Part shown: positions 9,270 through 18,180 of the stretch, piece by piece
Numbering within the stretch: position 1 is the stretch's first letter
How the letters are laid out: every line of letters begins with the position of its first letter
Source: DATKMP01 sp963790045
GTDB taxonomy: Bacteria > Bacteroidota > Ignavibacteria > UBA10030
Direction: 5' to 3'
Length of the DNA: 64,000 nt
Assembly: GCA_963790045.1 (NCBI GenBank)
Contig: CAWBMS010000007.1
Span: forward strand, 496,001 to 560,000
Position numbers and translations under genes: made by a program
The notes under the pieces: generated by a model
What the model was told of the DNA's origin: nothing
What the model saw: only the letters and a program-made list of their open reading frames with translations
Database searches by the model: none

Positions 9270-10711
9270 GCGACGGATTGCCTCCTCATTGGATTGAAAT
9301 AAAACTTCAAGATGTTGGGAATTGGAGTACAGGTGGAACACCATCACGTCAGCGACCAGAATATTTTGGTAAAGGAACTCCATGGATCAAAAGTGGAGAT
9401 TTGCCAGATGGCCCGGTAGTTAAAACTGATGAAGAAATAACAAAAATAGGTCTTCAAAATAGTACAGATAAATTATATCCGATTGGCACTGTTTCAATGG
9501 CTCTTTACGGTGCTACGATTGGGAAACTGGGTATTTTGACTTTTCCAGCGGCGACAAATCAAGCTTGTGCTAATGTTATTCCAAACAATAATCTTGTTGT
9601 TACTAATTATCTCTTCTATTACTTATTTTCACAGAGAGACAATTTTATTCAATCTGGACAAGGTGGTGCACAGCCAAACATTAGTCAAGGAATTGTTCGT
9701 AATCATCCTTTTCCCCTTGCTCCTCTTGCCGAGCAACATCGCATCGTTGCCAAACTCGACCGGCTTTTTGAAAAAGTAGAGTCAACAAAAAAACGTCTCG
9801 ATAAATTTCCTCAAAGACTCAAACGCTTTCGCCAGTCCGTCCTTGCCGCGGCATGCTCTGGCAAATTAACAGAAGACTGGAGAGAGAAGATTGATTATGA
9901 AAATGGATTCAAAGGGATAGTATCTGAAGATGTGCAATATGAAATTCCTGGTAATTGGCTCTGGACAGAATTAAAAGAATTGTCAAATGGTTTTCAATAC
10001 GGCACATCGACTAAATCTAATAAAGAAGGTAAAGTGCCTGTATTAAGAATGGGCAACTTGCAAAATGGTTTAATTGATTGGTCTGATCTTAAATACACAG
10101 ATGACGATTCTGAAACTATTAAGTATAATCTGGAGGAAGGCGATGTCTTATTTAACAGGACAAACAGTCCCGAATTAGTCGGAAAAACTTCAATCTATAA
10201 AGGTGAGAATAAAGCTATCTTTGCTGGTTATCTAATTCGGATAAAAAACAAAAGGGATTATCTGAACTCAGATTATCTTAATTATTGTTTGAATTCATCT
10301 CGGGCTAAAGAATGGTGCAACCAAGTAAAAACGGATGGTGTTAGTCAATCAAACATAAATGCACAGATTCTCGGTAGCTTTCAAATTCCACTACCTCCAG
10401 TCGAAGAACAACAAGAAATCGTCCGTCGTGTCGAAGCGCTTTTTAAAATTGCCGATCAGCTTGAAGAACGCTATAAAAAAGCGCAAGCGTATGTAGATAA
10501 ACTCACACAATCCATACTCGCAAAGGCCTTCCGCGGCGAACTCGTTCCGCAAGACCCGAACGACCCGCCTGCGTCAGAGTTGCTAAAGAAGATCAAGGAA
10601 GAACGGGAAGTCGCTCTAGCTAATGTCTCTCCAAAAAATAAAAGAAGACTACGGCGGGCAAGTGAACCCGCAAGCGTACTGCTGGAAAGAATTAAAGCAG
10701 AGAGAAAATAA
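9266..10711 (+). CDS. hsdS: Type I restriction-modification, S (specificity) subunit
   Basis: HsdS (481 aa) recognises the bipartite DNA site. Two target recognition domains are visible. TRD1 spans residues about 1-150, with GGTPSRQRPEYF, PWIKSGDL and QGGAQPNISQ. TRD2 spans about 225-380, with LWTELKELSNGFQYGTSTKS, VLRMGNLQNG and TDGVSQSNINAQILG. Each is followed by a conserved helix: PLAEQHRIVAKLDRLFEKVE after TRD1 and PPVEEQQEIVRRVEALF after TRD2. These coiled-coil spacers set the distance between half-sites. The TRDs are more AT-rich than the spacers, as is common for exchangeable specificity domains. The start overlaps the hsdM stop. Confidence 0.92.
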   Translation: MSDGLPPHWIEIKLQDVGNWSTGGTPSRQRPEYFGKGTPWIKSGDLPDGPVVKTDEEITKIGLQNSTDKLYPIGTVSMALYGATIGKLGILTFPAATNQACANVIPNNNLVVTNYLFYYLFSQRDNFIQSGQGGAQPNISQGIVRNHPFPLAPLAEQHRIVAKLDRLFEKVESTKKRLDKFPQRLKRFRQSVLAAACSGKLTEDWREKIDYENGFKGIVSEDVQYEIPGNWLWTELKELSNGFQYGTSTKSNKEGKVPVLRMGNLQNGLIDWSDLKYTDDDSETIKYNLEEGDVLFNRTNSPELVGKTSIYKGENKAIFAGYLIRIKNKRDYLNSDYLNYCLNSSRAKEWCNQVKTDGVSQSNINAQILGSFQIPLPPVEEQQEIVRRVEALFKIADQLEERYKKAQAYVDKLTQSILAKAFRGELVPQDPNDPPASELLKKIKEEREVALANVSPKNKRRLRRASEPASVLLERIKAERK

Positions 10712-10752
10712 TCTTATTGAATAAAGGCAGGTTGTAAGTCGGATTGTTATTG

Positions 10753-10785
10753 ACCGAGAACAAAAGGTTGCTCGGTGTTTCCTTC
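10753..10785 (+). terminator. Possible terminator after the hsd operon
   Basis: ACCGAG (10753-10758) pairs with CTCGGT (10771-10776), followed by GTTTCCTT. The stem is short and the T-tract weak. The rest of 10712-10881 shows no gene. Confidence 0.4.
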
Positions 10786-10881
10786 GAGCGATTTCTCTTC
10801 TCAATCAACAAACAATTTTAATGCATTTTTCAAAAGGTGAGCTCGTTGATAAACCACAACTTAGCTCATCTTTAGACTACG

Positions 10882-10954
10882 TGCCCCCAACGAGATTCGA
10901 ACTCGTGTTACAGGCTTGAAAAGCCCGTGTCCTAGGCCTCTAGACGATAGGGGC
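10882..10954 (-). tRNA. tRNA-Glu (UUC)
   Basis: The minus strand folds as a tRNA of 73 nt. The acceptor is GCCCCTA paired with TGGGGGC, with discriminator A at 10882. The D arm contains CTAGAGGCCTAGG. The anticodon loop TTTTCAA carries TTC within the stem CGGGC/GCCTG, and the T arm is CACGAGTTCGAATCTCGT. CCA is not encoded. Confidence 0.93.
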
Positions 10955-10967
10955 AAATTTTTTCTGG

Positions 10968-11042
10968 GGTGACCAGTGGGAGTTGAACCCACGACCTCCA
11001 GGGCCACAACCTGGCGTTCTAACCAACTGAACTATGGCCACC
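10968..11042 (-). tRNA. tRNA-His (GUG)
   Basis: The minus strand gives a tRNA with anticodon GTG in the loop TTGTGGC and stem CCAGG/CCTGG. The acceptor GTGGCCA pairs with TGGTCAC, and the extra 5' G (11042) pairs with C73, the histidine-specific feature. The T loop is GGTTCAACTCC. It lies 13 bases from tRNA-Glu, so the two are probably co-transcribed. Confidence 0.93.
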
Positions 11043-11166
11043 GTGGTAAAGAACAACGCTGCAAGACAATAAAGCCCGTTATTTCCATAACAGGCCTGCA
11101 TAGTAGCATATCTAAAATATCAAATTGTTGGTGCAAAGGCAAGGAGTTTTTCCGCGCGGGCTTGCG

Positions 11167-11706
11167 TCACCAAATTCCTAATTGCACGCATGCTAATACA
11201 CCCCAAAATGATTTTTCGGTATTGATGCTTGCGTACGGATACAAACCAACACCGGTGGTTGGCGAAATACGGTAACCCAGTTGTGCTTCAAGCGGCACGC
11301 TGAAACTTGTCACGGTAGAAATTCCCGACGGGCGTTCGTATGCGGCACGCACTAATCCGATGCCGCCGGTCGCAGCGACGTACCAATTACCGAAATGCCA
11401 AATCGGTCCGTAGAGAATTCCGTAATCGGCAAATTTATAATTGGTGGTTGTCGCATGAATTTCTTGCACGGTCGGATTTTCATTCGTCAATCCGAGAATG
11501 CGCGCGCTCACAATCGTCGATTCAAATTGATAAGAATAAATCGCTCCTGCGGTCATCGTAAAATCGTTACCGATAAATGCACCGCCGCCGCCAAGATTTA
11601 CCCACCACGGATGATGATCCGTGGATGCCGGATAAACCATTTGGGATTGGAGCGTGCAAACGCTTACGATCATAAACAGAGCAGTGAAAACAATTTTACG
11701 ATTCAT
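11167..11706 (-). CDS. Outer-membrane beta-barrel-like protein, function unknown
   Basis: A 179-aa protein with a signal peptide (MNRKIVFTALFMIVSVCTLQ, cleavage near QSQ). Alternating beta-strand segments rich in Gly and Tyr follow (GGGGAFIGNDFTMTAGAIYS, FADYGILYGPIWHFGNWYVA), ending in VLACVQLGIW. An eight-stranded outer-membrane barrel is likely. I recognise no specific family. The start at 11706 follows AAAGG; an in-frame extension to 11769 has no ribosome site. It stands between the tRNA pair and tolC. Confidence 0.6.
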   Translation of the reverse strand: MNRKIVFTALFMIVSVCTLQSQMVYPASTDHHPWWVNLGGGGAFIGNDFTMTAGAIYSYQFESTIVSARILGLTNENPTVQEIHATTTNYKFADYGILYGPIWHFGNWYVAATGGIGLVRAAYERPSGISTVTSFSVPLEAQLGYRISPTTGVGLYPYASINTEKSFWGVLACVQLGIW

Positions 11707-11815
11707 TATCAACCTTTGTTGAACAATTTTGTTGGAACATAATATCCGCAACAGATAAGCTAAAAGCAATCCACGTTTGAAAAATGTTCATGAATTTTCT
11801 TCAAGCTTGTACCCT

Positions 11816-13105
11816 TTATTTTGATACCAACGTGCCGACCGCTTTTTGTAATTGATAGTTGCTAATAACATACTGATACATTGCCTGCAAGTCGGTAAGC
11901 TTTGCAGAAGATTCGGCGGTCTCTGCATCTAACAAATCGAGATTTGTGATAGTGCCGACTTCATAACGCCCACGCGCCATCGTTACGGCATCATGGGCAT
12001 GCAAAAGCTGCACTTTGGATATTTCTACTTTTGTTTCTGCTGCTCGCACATCGGCAATAGATTGTTCGACTTCTGAACGAATTTGTTTTGTTACATCGTC
12101 GGTGTGAGCGTGCTCTGCTTCCAGCGCTGCTTGCGATTCTTCCACTTGATGCTTGGTACGGCTGCCATCATAAATTGGTATTTGCGCTGTCGCAAATGCA
12201 ACCCAGTTGCCGCGCCATGCATCGAGATTCGGTTCATAACCGTTCTTGACGCCGTACTCTGCGCCTATTTTTAATGAAGGTAGATTTCCTAACTCACTTA
12301 GCCGCTGCTGTAACAAGGCGGTTTGTTCGGCATTGTGTGCAAGTTGTAATTCTGTCCGCAAGTCGGTTGCAAGTTGTAAAAGGGAATCGGTGTTCAACGG
12401 CCTTCGTTCTTCCGATAAAATTCCTCGAATCATAATCTCTTTGCCGGCAGGATAGCCCAGCAGTGCACGCAAGACGGAAGTTTGTTTCTGGATCGAATTT
12501 TCTATATCGACTTTTTGATTTTGTGCTGAAGCAACACGCACTTGCGTGGTGAGCACATCAAAGTTGGTCGCTGTTCCGGCATCGACACGTTTTTGTGTCA
12601 ATGTAAGGTGCTGGTTCAATGCATCGATTTGTTCGTTTTGCACGATCAAACTTTTTTGAAGCAATACAAGGGAATAGAATGTACGGATAGTCTCCAGCGC
12701 CAATCCGGTTCGCGTCAGTTCAACGGCATCACGCATGGATTGAACGCGGGATTGTGCAACGTCGATGCTGGAGTTCGTTTTTCCGAAATCGTACACAGTA
12801 TATTGTGCACTGACGTGGCCGTCGTAATTGTTATCGGGAGCGAACATAAAATTTTCTGGTCCAAAGAGAACCGATGGAATTGGTCCAATGCGTGTGTATT
12901 GCGCAAGCGCCGAAACATCCGGATATGTTGCGCTTTTAGAAATCGCAGTGCGAGCTTCTGCTGCACGTACATTTGCAGCCGCTTGTTCAAGAGCCGGATG
13001 CGTTTGCAAAACCCGCTGCACCGCTTGTTCCACAGTCAAGGAATCTTGTGCGAACGCTGTCTGTAGTAAAGAAAGAGTTATAAGAGTGATGATTTTGTTT
13101 TTCAT
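11816..13105 (-). CDS. TolC-family outer membrane efflux protein
   Basis: This is the outer-membrane channel of a tripartite pump. A signal peptide (MKNKIITLITLSLLQTAFAQ) is followed by SLTVEQAVQRVLQTHPALEQA, the usual start of the first OEP repeat. Two long alpha-helical repeats are separated near residue 210, and the second contains QIPIYDGSRTKHQVEESQAA. At 429 aa it matches TolC/OprM-like proteins. It is the last gene of the tetR-emrA-emrB-tolC operon. The ATG at 13105 is chosen because the signal peptide begins there; the frame extends 15 codons further upstream without support. Confidence 0.9.
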   Translation of the reverse strand: MKNKIITLITLSLLQTAFAQDSLTVEQAVQRVLQTHPALEQAAANVRAAEARTAISKSATYPDVSALAQYTRIGPIPSVLFGPENFMFAPDNNYDGHVSAQYTVYDFGKTNSSIDVAQSRVQSMRDAVELTRTGLALETIRTFYSLVLLQKSLIVQNEQIDALNQHLTLTQKRVDAGTATNFDVLTTQVRVASAQNQKVDIENSIQKQTSVLRALLGYPAGKEIMIRGILSEERRPLNTDSLLQLATDLRTELQLAHNAEQTALLQQRLSELGNLPSLKIGAEYGVKNGYEPNLDAWRGNWVAFATAQIPIYDGSRTKHQVEESQAALEAEHAHTDDVTKQIRSEVEQSIADVRAAETKVEISKVQLLHAHDAVTMARGRYEVGTITNLDLLDAETAESSAKLTDLQAMYQYVISNYQLQKAVGTLVSK

Positions 13106-13124
13106 ACAGTATTTCCGATAAAAT

Positions 13125-14744
13125 TTAATCCACTGCGACAGTAGTTTCATGGTGCGCTTTTTTCTTATACTTTAGTAAGAGAACTGGAATTGTACCCGCT
13201 AAGGTAATAGCTGCGGCAACAAGAAAAACGTCTCCAACCGCTTTCACAAACGCTTGTGTTGCAATATGTTCGGCGATCAACGCTTGTGCACGCATAGCAG
13301 CAAGCGATGAATTGCCGGAAAGTGCATCCGCGCTGAACCGGACTAATTGATGACTGACCTGCTGAAACGTATCCGATTGTTGGTTGACGACTTGTCCGTA
13401 GATGGCGTTGTGATAAATTGTCCGCCGTATCAATAGCGAACTCATAAATGCGATTCCAAAACTTCCGCCGAGCTGCCGGATAATGTTGTAAAGTCCGGAT
13501 GCCTGTCCGATTTTATAACGAGGAACATTGGCGAGCGCCATCGTTGTCATCGGCGAAAAAATCATGCCCATTGCAAATCCACGGATGTACAGCGGAATCA
13601 TAATTTGATGATGTTCCGAAAACAGTGAAAGCGAACTGTTAAAGAATAGACTAACCGCTAAAAGAACGAGTCCGCAGAATGCAGGAATTTTGGGATTGAC
13701 TTTATCCGATAAGAATCCTGCCATCGGTGCCGTCATCGCTTGAAGGAGTCCGACCGGCAGAAACAACGATCCCGCCTGGAACGCCGTATAGCCGAGAGCG
13801 TTTTGAAGATAGAGCGGAAGTAAAAACGTACTACCGAACATACCGAATCCGAAAATAAACAGCACGCCATTCGCGACGCTGAAATTAAAATCTTTAAACA
13901 ACGACATGTCGATCAAAGGATGCTTGACGTTTGCTTCGGTAACGAAAAAAACGATGAACGACAATGCAGAGATGATTAAACAATTTACGATAAACGGCGA
14001 TGACCAACCGCCTGTATTCCATTTCGCATTCGCATCGGTTAGTGCCAGCAGCAACGTACTGAGCGCCGTTGCCATGGTGATAAATCCCAGAACATCGAAA
14101 CTGCGCGTTCGTTTGGTTTTATATTCCCGTTGAATCACATACGTTGCGAACAGTCCCACGATGCCGACCGGAACATTAACATTGAAAATGGAATTCCAGT
14201 TGATGTTATCGATAAGGTACCCGCCAATCATAGGTCCAAGCGAGACCGATGCAGCAGCAGCAATGCCCCAAAATCCGAGTGCAAGCCCGCGCTGCTGTGG
14301 TGGAAATTCTCGTGTAATAATTGCCATCCCTGTCGGCATCAGAAGGCCCGCACCGGTTGCCTGAATGATGCGGGAGATAATCAACACATCTTCACTCCAT
14401 GCCTGTCCGCACAAAAATGAACCGGCAGTGAACAATGCAAGGGCGGTAAAATACGTGCGCTTGTAACCGAAGTGATCGGCAATCCATCCGGCGGTTGGAA
14501 GCATCACGGCGAAGACGAGCATGTATGCAGTGATGACCCATTCCACTTTATCCACACTGATGCCGAATGCCGCCATCAACTTTGCAAGTGATACGTCAAC
14601 AATGGTTGCATCCAAGACAGCCATGAATGTGCCGATCATGACGTTGGCGAGGACCCACCATTTGTACGAATCGTGTTCGTGATGCAAGGACGGAACGACA
14701 CGCTTCATTCCTCCCCGTAAACGGCGAAGAGAAAGTGGAGCCAT
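13125..14744 (-). CDS. DHA2-family (EmrB/QacA) drug efflux transporter
   Basis: An inner-membrane proton antiporter of the major facilitator superfamily, with 14 predicted membrane segments over 539 aa. ANVMIGTFMAVLDATIVDVS in segment 1 is the DHA2 signature (motif D1). WVITAYMLVFAVMLPTAGWI and the loop DHFGYKRTYF (motif A) follow, and RIIQATGAGLLMPTGMAII corresponds to motif B. EmrB-type proteins export hydrophobic drugs through an EmrA adaptor and TolC, and both partners are adjacent. The ATG overlaps the emrA-like stop (TAATG). Confidence 0.92.
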   Translation of the reverse strand: MAPLSLRRLRGGMKRVVPSLHHEHDSYKWWVLANVMIGTFMAVLDATIVDVSLAKLMAAFGISVDKVEWVITAYMLVFAVMLPTAGWIADHFGYKRTYFTALALFTAGSFLCGQAWSEDVLIISRIIQATGAGLLMPTGMAIITREFPPQQRGLALGFWGIAAAASVSLGPMIGGYLIDNINWNSIFNVNVPVGIVGLFATYVIQREYKTKRTRSFDVLGFITMATALSTLLLALTDANAKWNTGGWSSPFIVNCLIISALSFIVFFVTEANVKHPLIDMSLFKDFNFSVANGVLFIFGFGMFGSTFLLPLYLQNALGYTAFQAGSLFLPVGLLQAMTAPMAGFLSDKVNPKIPAFCGLVLLAVSLFFNSSLSLFSEHHQIMIPLYIRGFAMGMIFSPMTTMALANVPRYKIGQASGLYNIIRQLGGSFGIAFMSSLLIRRTIYHNAIYGQVVNQQSDTFQQVSHQLVRFSADALSGNSSLAAMRAQALIAEHIATQAFVKAVGDVFLVAAAITLAGTIPVLLLKYKKKAHHETTVAVD

Positions 14745-15759
14745 TAACGAACCTTTACTCTCACTTCAACAGACATGCCTGGAAGAAGGTTTGCGCGTGG
14801 TGCACGGCCGGTATCATCCTGTGTGATAGAAAATTTCACCGGTACGCGCTGCGTCACTTTGGTAAAATTCCCCGATGCATTGTTCGGCGGAATGAGAGAA
14901 AACTGTGATGCAGTATTGGAGCCCAGGAGGATAATAGTGCCGGAAAATTTGATGGCGGGGTAGGTATCAACACTTATTTCTGCTTTATCACCGACACGCA
15001 AGGAACCAAGATTGGTTTCTTCCAGATTTGCGGTTACCCAGATATTTTTAACGTCATACACGGAAAAAACAGATTGCCCCGGTTGCACGACATCACCGGC
15101 AAGGACCCACCGTTTGGAAACAACGCCGGACATTGGCGCTTCGATGATGGTGTTCTTCAACTGCGTTTGAACGACGCCGAGCTGTGCCTGCGCTGTCGTT
15201 GCTTGTGCATAAGCCAAATTCAAGCGCGCCTTTGCAGCTTCTAATTCATTTTGTGCATGATCGAACTGTTCTTTCGGAATAATGTTTTCCCGGAACTGCA
15301 CCGAAGCGCGCTGAAAATCAGTTTGCGCTTTATCGAGACTGACTCTTGAAACTTCGATGTTTTCTTTTGCAAACGCGAGAGCCGCTTTGGTCTGTGTTTC
15401 CTGTGCCCGCAGATCGCTGTCGTCTATGCGGACAAGAATTGTCCCTGCTGCACCGTATCGCCCTCATCTGCGTTCAGTTGATCGATGCGCCCGAGAATTT
15501 TTGAACTGATGGAAACGCGGTTGCCGTCAACGTATGCATCATCGGTGGAAACGAAATCCCGCAGGTTGAGATAGTAGCGCCATGAAAATATGGCGATTGC
15601 CAATACGACAATAAAAAGCGGAATGACGAGCTTGGCATTTTTATACAGAGGCACAGACTCGATTTCTTCATCGTCAGGCAATGTAACTAACGGTACCGCT
15701 TGCGGTGGAACCGGCGGCTGTTCTTGGTCATGATGTTTTGCTGTTTCTTTTTTTGCCAT
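14744..15759 (-). CDS. EmrA/HlyD-family membrane fusion protein; one frameshift
   Basis: The periplasmic adaptor of the pump. A Pro-rich cytoplasmic N-terminus precedes one membrane helix (LVIPLFIVVLAIAIFSW). DDAYVDGNRVSISSKILGRI and DEGDTVQQGQ form the first lipoyl half. A coiled-coil hairpin follows (QTKAALAFAKENIEVSRVSL to QAQLGVVQTQLKN), then IEAPMSGVVSKRWVLAGDVV and a beta-barrel domain. One A is apparently missing near 15437 (GQFLSA-stop becomes GQILVRIDDSDLRAQ). The joined protein is about 338 aa, normal for EmrA. It overlaps the tetR 3' end by 32 bases, so the two are translationally linked. Confidence 0.88.
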
Positions 15760-16396
15760 TGGTGCTAATCCTTTTTAGTGCTGTTCTGGTTTTCAATCCT
15801 GTTAAAAGTATTTCAAAGAAGAGACATGACTCTTGAGTCAAAATCCGTTCTTCTTCCATAAAAGTATGATTGTTGTGATAGATGAGCCATTGGCGTAATC
15901 CATACAACGAATGATTAATGACGGCTGCTACCGACAATGCCGACGTGAATTCAAATTCGCCATGCTTTTTGCCCTCATTCAAGATCTGTACTAAATACTG
16001 CTGCTCCAGTTTTGAAAATTGCAGGAACAGGTTCGTATAAAGAGGTTTAAGATGATGAACGATCTCGCGGTTCATCTGATTCAAATTAAAGAGTCGTTTG
16101 GTGAAAGCAATGCGCAGGCGAAAATAACACCGTAGCTTATCGTTTGCCGATGCCGCCGTCTGTAACCCCGTATGAAGCTGGGTGAGAAACGTATTTTGTT
16201 CCCGCTTGACGACTGCTTGATAGACCGCCTCTTTGTTGGGAAAATAATAATAGAGCGATCCCTTGACGACGCCAAGTTCTTCGGCAATTTCATCCATCGT
16301 AACCTTCGAGTAGCCGTACTTTGCAAATTGCTGCTGTGCGGCATCGAGAATTTTATTCTCTTTTTCACTAAACGGTTGAATGGTCGGCTTTTTCAT
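15728..16396 (-). CDS. TetR-family transcriptional regulator of the efflux operon
   Basis: A 222-aa repressor-like protein. The N-terminal helix-turn-helix (residues about 13-60) reads KILDAAQQQFAKYGYSKVTM, DEIAEELGVVKGSLYYYFPN and KEAVYQAVV, the TetR_N pattern. The C-terminal ligand-binding bundle has no recognisable specificity. It is the first gene of an operon with an emrA-like, emrB-like and tolC-like gene, and a 13-bp inverted repeat lies five bases upstream of its start. The likely arrangement is autoregulation, with derepression when a drug binds. Confidence 0.9.
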   Translation of the reverse strand: MKKPTIQPFSEKENKILDAAQQQFAKYGYSKVTMDEIAEELGVVKGSLYYYFPNKEAVYQAVVKREQNTFLTQLHTGLQTAASANDKLRCYFRLRIAFTKRLFNLNQMNREIVHHLKPLYTNLFLQFSKLEQQYLVQILNEGKKHGEFEFTSALSVAAVINHSLYGLRQWLIYHNNHTFMEEERILTQESCLFFEILLTGLKTRTALKRISTNGKKRNSKTS

Positions 16397-16400
16397 AAAA

Positions 16401-16431
16401 TGACTATTTGACTTTTATAGTTAAACAGTCA
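16401..16431 (-). promoter_or_regulatory. TetR-type operator over the efflux operon promoter
   Basis: TGACTATTTGACT (16401-16413) and AGTTAAACAGTCA (16419-16431) form an imperfect inverted repeat, matching at 11 of 13 positions around a 5-base spacer. On the minus strand it contains TTGACT, which could serve as a -35 element. It lies just before the tetR start, the usual place for an autoregulatory operator. Confidence 0.75.
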
Positions 16432-16572
16432 AAATATACGAAGAAGTTCCTGCCGGTTCAAATTCTTAAAATTATTTCATTGTTCACAAAATTGAGATAG
16501 AAAAACTGCCGAGCAGCATGTTTCGAACGCATGTATTTTTTGTATTCGAAAATAATTTACAGCGGTAGAATG

Positions 16573-17388
16573 TCAGCGGGATTCTCTTGCCTTGTGCCGT
16601 AATTCCTCAAGCTGTCTGTCCGTTAATCCCGTTTGAACAATGCCCGCGTTTCTGCAAAGCAAATAAATCTGTGCGGCTTTGTTAGCTACATCGATCAGGT
16701 CGAATGCTTTGCTCACGCTTTCTGATGCTGCAATGCATCCATGCTTTTCCCACACGGCTGCCGGATGGTGACGCAGGGAAGAGACGGTTGCTTGCGCTAA
16801 TGCTTCCGTTCCGGTGAGAATATATGGGATCAATCCGATGCCGGCAGGATTGGAGATCATCGCTTCGGGATGTATTTTCCAGAGCGTCGTGTTCAACACT
16901 TGTTCATTCAGTAATTCCGGAAAATGCGTCAACGCGATAATCTCTGTGGAATGCGTGTGCACGATAGCGTTCACGGCGTTTCCTTGCTTCCGCCGATCCT
17001 GATAAATGGCAAGATGCGTCGCAAGTTCCGATGTTGGCAGCAAATTGTCGTTTCCTGCATCGTCCTGAAGTATGGAATAAGCGGCGCCGTCCTCCAGTAC
17101 CTCTATTATAGTGAGCGTGGTTTCTGGCTGTGTTGCGACATCCCGCATCCGCGTTCCTGCTCCGGTAATAAGGAACTGTGCATTCGCAAGTTCGGGATAT
17201 TCTCTGGTTAACGCTCGCCGTGGAGATCGTTTGATGCCGGGGCCGGCAGGTTTCAACATTCCGCTGATGTCGATAGAAATGTTGCCCGCATTGCTTTCTG
17301 CCCAGCCGCGTTCCCACAACAATTGCGCAACGTTGGCAAGCTCATGGATTTGCTGTTGAACTTCATTCATCATGTGTAAAGCATTCAT
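16573..17388 (-). CDS. Class II aldolase, rhamnulose-1-phosphate aldolase-like
   Basis: A 271-aa zinc aldolase of the class II aldolase/adducin family. The ESNAGNIS motif near residue 30 binds phosphate. VHTHSTEIIALTHFPE contains the paired histidines that ligate zinc, and a later His sits in WEKHGCIAA. Length and motif spacing fit RhaD, which splits L-rhamnulose-1-phosphate into dihydroxyacetone phosphate and L-lactaldehyde. No other rhamnose or fucose gene is nearby, so the sugar is uncertain. The ATG at 17388 is the first in frame with the family start. It is a stand-alone gene, divergent from purN. Confidence 0.75.
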   Translation of the reverse strand: MNALHMMNEVQQQIHELANVAQLLWERGWAESNAGNISIDISGMLKPAGPGIKRSPRRALTREYPELANAQFLITGAGTRMRDVATQPETTLTIIEVLEDGAAYSILQDDAGNDNLLPTSELATHLAIYQDRRKQGNAVNAIVHTHSTEIIALTHFPELLNEQVLNTTLWKIHPEAMISNPAGIGLIPYILTGTEALAQATVSSLRHHPAAVWEKHGCIAASESVSKAFDLIDVANKAAQIYLLCRNAGIVQTGLTDRQLEELRHKARESR

Positions 17389-17562
17389 GGGTTTCTTTTT
17401 TGATGATAGAATGGTAGCCGAAAAAACATGGAAAAGCAATGGCAGGGAAAGAAGAAATATTTCTCTTTTTCATCTTTTTCTCGTTCTTTTCGTTGATTCT
17501 CCTTCAACTTCTCATTACATTTTGATATTGCAACGCAGCAAGCAGTGCAAGAAAAAGGAGCA

Positions 17563-18180
17563 ATGAACGTCGCCGTTTTCGCGTCTGGACGCGGATCAAA
17601 TTTTCAAGCTATTCTTCATGCGATTGACGCAGGAACCGTACCGGCACAAGTTGTCGTGCTTATCAGTAACAGCATGCATGCAGGCGCATTGGAAATTGCC
17701 CGCGCGCATAAAATTCCTGCTCTGCACATAACGGAAAAACAATTTGCATCAGCACAAGATTTTTCCGATCACCTGCTTACAGTATTGCGTGAACATCGTG
17801 TAGAAGCAATTGTTCTTGCCGGATATTTGAAGCGAGTTCCTCCTCACGTGATACAACAATTTCGGAATCGCATCGTGAATATTCATCCGGCGTTGCTGCC
17901 GTTCTTTGGCGGCGCTGGAATGTACGGGCATCACGTACACGAAGCAGTGATTGCCAGTGGCATGAAAGTTTCCGGTGCAACCGTCCATTTGGTGAATGAA
18001 GACTATGATCGTGGTGCGATTCTGATTCAGCGAACGGTTGAAGTGACGGTTAATGATTCTGCCGAATCGCTTGCAGCAAAAGTATTAACCATTGAACATG
18101 AAATTTTTCCGCTTGCGTTAAAAGCACTTGCGGAAAATCGTATAGAGATAAAAGGAAACAAAGCGTGGATAACGTTATAA
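17563..18180 (+). CDS. purN: Phosphoribosylglycinamide formyltransferase
   Basis: PurN transfers formyl from 10-formyl-THF to GAR, step 3 of purine synthesis. MNVAVFASGRGSNFQAI is the substrate-binding N-terminus. Catalytic Asn and His are in VNIHPALLPFF, and the family's SGATVHLVNEDYDRGAIL is present with its catalytic Asp. The length (205 aa) is normal. The ATG at 17563 lies three bases after AAAGGAG; the frame extends upstream without support. It overlaps purH by 16 bases, so the pair is one transcription unit. Confidence 0.95.
   Translation: MNVAVFASGRGSNFQAILHAIDAGTVPAQVVVLISNSMHAGALEIARAHKIPALHITEKQFASAQDFSDHLLTVLREHRVEAIVLAGYLKRVPPHVIQQFRNRIVNIHPALLPFFGGAGMYGHHVHEAVIASGMKVSGATVHLVNEDYDRGAILIQRTVEVTVNDSAESLAAKVLTIEHEIFPLALKALAENRIEIKGNKAWITL

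Noticed and set aside
12542..13066. Plus-strand frame of 174 codons inside tolC
   Set aside because: It is the shadow of the TolC coding sequence, with no start signal or family match.
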